Shown here: positions 13,685-14,071 of the stretch, in pieces
Position numbering within the stretch: position 1 is the stretch's first letter
How the letters are laid out: the number at the start of each line of letters is the position of its first letter
From: CAYRZL01 sp964428795
GTDB lineage: Bacteria; Bacillota; Clostridia; Lachnospirales; Lachnospiraceae
Reading direction: 5' to 3'
DNA length: 14,071 bases
Assembly: GCA_964428795.1 (NCBI GenBank)
Contig: CAYRZL010000068.1
Span: 1 to 14,071 of the forward strand
Program-made: the position numbers and the translations under genes
Notes under the pieces: model-generated
Seen by the model: only the letters and a program-made list of their open reading frames with translations
The model's database searches: none
What the model was told of the DNA's origin: nothing

Positions 13685-13713
13685 TAAAAGGTCACTGCAA
13701 AATGCAATGACCT
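13685..13713 (-). terminator. Terminator of the repeat-protein gene
   Basis: On the minus strand, AGGTCATTGCA (13713-13703) pairs with TGCAGTGACCT (13699-13689) through one U-G wobble, with a TTT loop, followed by a TTTT run. On the plus strand that pair would be a C-A mismatch, so the structure serves the minus strand. It separates the repeat-protein gene from the flavoprotein gene, though read-through may still feed the latter because no separate promoter was found. Confidence 0.75.
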
Positions 13714-13729
13714 CTAACCGGATTTGTTT

Positions 13730-14071
13730 CTATTTCTCATTTTCTCCTTTTGGCGGTACGGGAGGTTTGCCTTTTGGAGGCTGTCCCATAGGAGGACGAC
13801 CCATAGGAGGCTGTCCCATCATAGGAGGTTGTCCCATTGGTACCGGCACATAGATTACAATCGGTATCCACTGCATAGGAGGCTGTCCGAATGGAGGCTG
13901 TCCCATAGGAGGCTGTCCCATAGGAGGCTGTCCCATAGGAGGCTGTCCGAATGGAGGCTGTCCAAATGGGGGCTGTCCCATAGGAGGACGACCGCCATAG
14001 TTACCGCCGCCATAGCTGCCGCCGCCATAGCTGCCGCCGCCATAGTTACCCTTTGCAGGTGGAACAGGAGG
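13730..14071 (-). CDS. Pro/Gly-rich low-complexity repeat protein (partial, N-terminus outside window)
   Basis: The frame is open from the window edge to TAG 13730, so at least 113 residues of a longer protein are seen. In order: PPVPPAKG, then four NYGGG/SYGGG-type repeats, then seven consecutive MGQPP/FGQPP pentapeptides, a hydrophobic insert QWIPIVIYVPVP, further MGQPP/MGRPP units, and a charged end KGKPPVPPKGENEK. I do not recognise a family. The ATG at 13981 is only a repeat Met, not a supported start. Pro/Gly/Gln repeats of this kind occur in disordered tails of surface, spore-coat or membrane-linked proteins; the upstream part would decide. The WIPIVIYVPVP stretch is too short and Pro-rich for a normal membrane helix. 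A terminator follows directly. Confidence 0.7.
   Translation of the reverse strand, partial: PPVPPAKGNYGGGSYGGGSYGGGNYGGRPPMGQPPFGQPPFGQPPMGQPPMGQPPMGQPPFGQPPMQWIPIVIYVPVPMGQPPMMGQPPMGRPPMGQPPKGKPPVPPKGENEK
13877..13981 (-). repeat. Seven tandem 15-bp units encoding [M/F]GQPP
   Basis: An uninterrupted 15-bp period, with units differing almost only in the first codon (ATG or TTC). Further units lie at about 13760-13835 after the hydrophobic insert, and 12-15-bp TATGGCGGC units lie upstream at about 13991-14050. The near-identity of the DNA predicts copy-number variation between strains. Confidence 0.85.

Overview
The window looks like a chromosomal segment of a gut-type Clostridia bacterium, most likely Lachnospiraceae (Blautia/Dorea/Roseburia-like; genus not resolvable). 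This is inferred from the single-chain clostridial-type PurL, a ROK glucokinase, an SH3/NlpC-P60/3D wall hydrolase, strong AGGAGG-type ribosome binding sites, TTGAnn-17-TATAAT promoters and tRNAs without an encoded CCA. No database search was possible, so family names rest on motifs read by eye.

Layout. (1) 1-3864 is a decayed accessory island, visibly more AT-rich than the rest. It holds the broken 3' end of a dinD-like gene, the broken C-terminal part of a large serine recombinase, an intact two-gene cassette (AAA/OLD-type ATPase followed by a DUF4276 TOPRIM-like protein), and a broken AAA_14-type ATPase. The intact pair lies between two diverged, directly oriented non-coding blocks (about 780-984 and 3246-3385). 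These share a TAACATCC-type repeat, a hairpin of the same size and a GGGANAGTCTGCC tail. (2) 3952-4383 is an unassigned 143-aa protein. (3) 4410-10914 is a housekeeping block: glucokinase, purL (FGAM synthase) and a neurotransmitter:sodium symporter-family transporter. Readable promoters precede glucokinase and the transporter, and only a weak one can be proposed for purL. (4) 10915-12775 is a regulated secreted wall hydrolase with two candidate promoters, a tandem 27-bp repeat abutting the proximal -35, and an inverted repeat in the leader. (5) 12826-13102 is a tRNA-Val/tRNA-Met transcription unit with a consensus promoter, ending in a long hairpin that also serves the convergent gene. (6) 13125-14071, on the minus strand, is a CoaC/Dfp-type flavoprotein lacking the usual catalytic His, preceded by a terminator and a low-complexity MGQPP/YGGGS repeat protein that runs off the window.

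The best candidate for an unusual system is the ATPase + DUF4276 pair. Its two-gene logic (ABC/OLD-type ATPase followed directly by a TOPRIM-like nuclease candidate) matches anti-phage pairs such as PARIS and AbiL in architecture. It sits alone among mobile-element debris and is the only island module that still looks intact. The pairing itself is a recurrent one; what seems less ordinary is the matched pair of structured repeat blocks flanking it.
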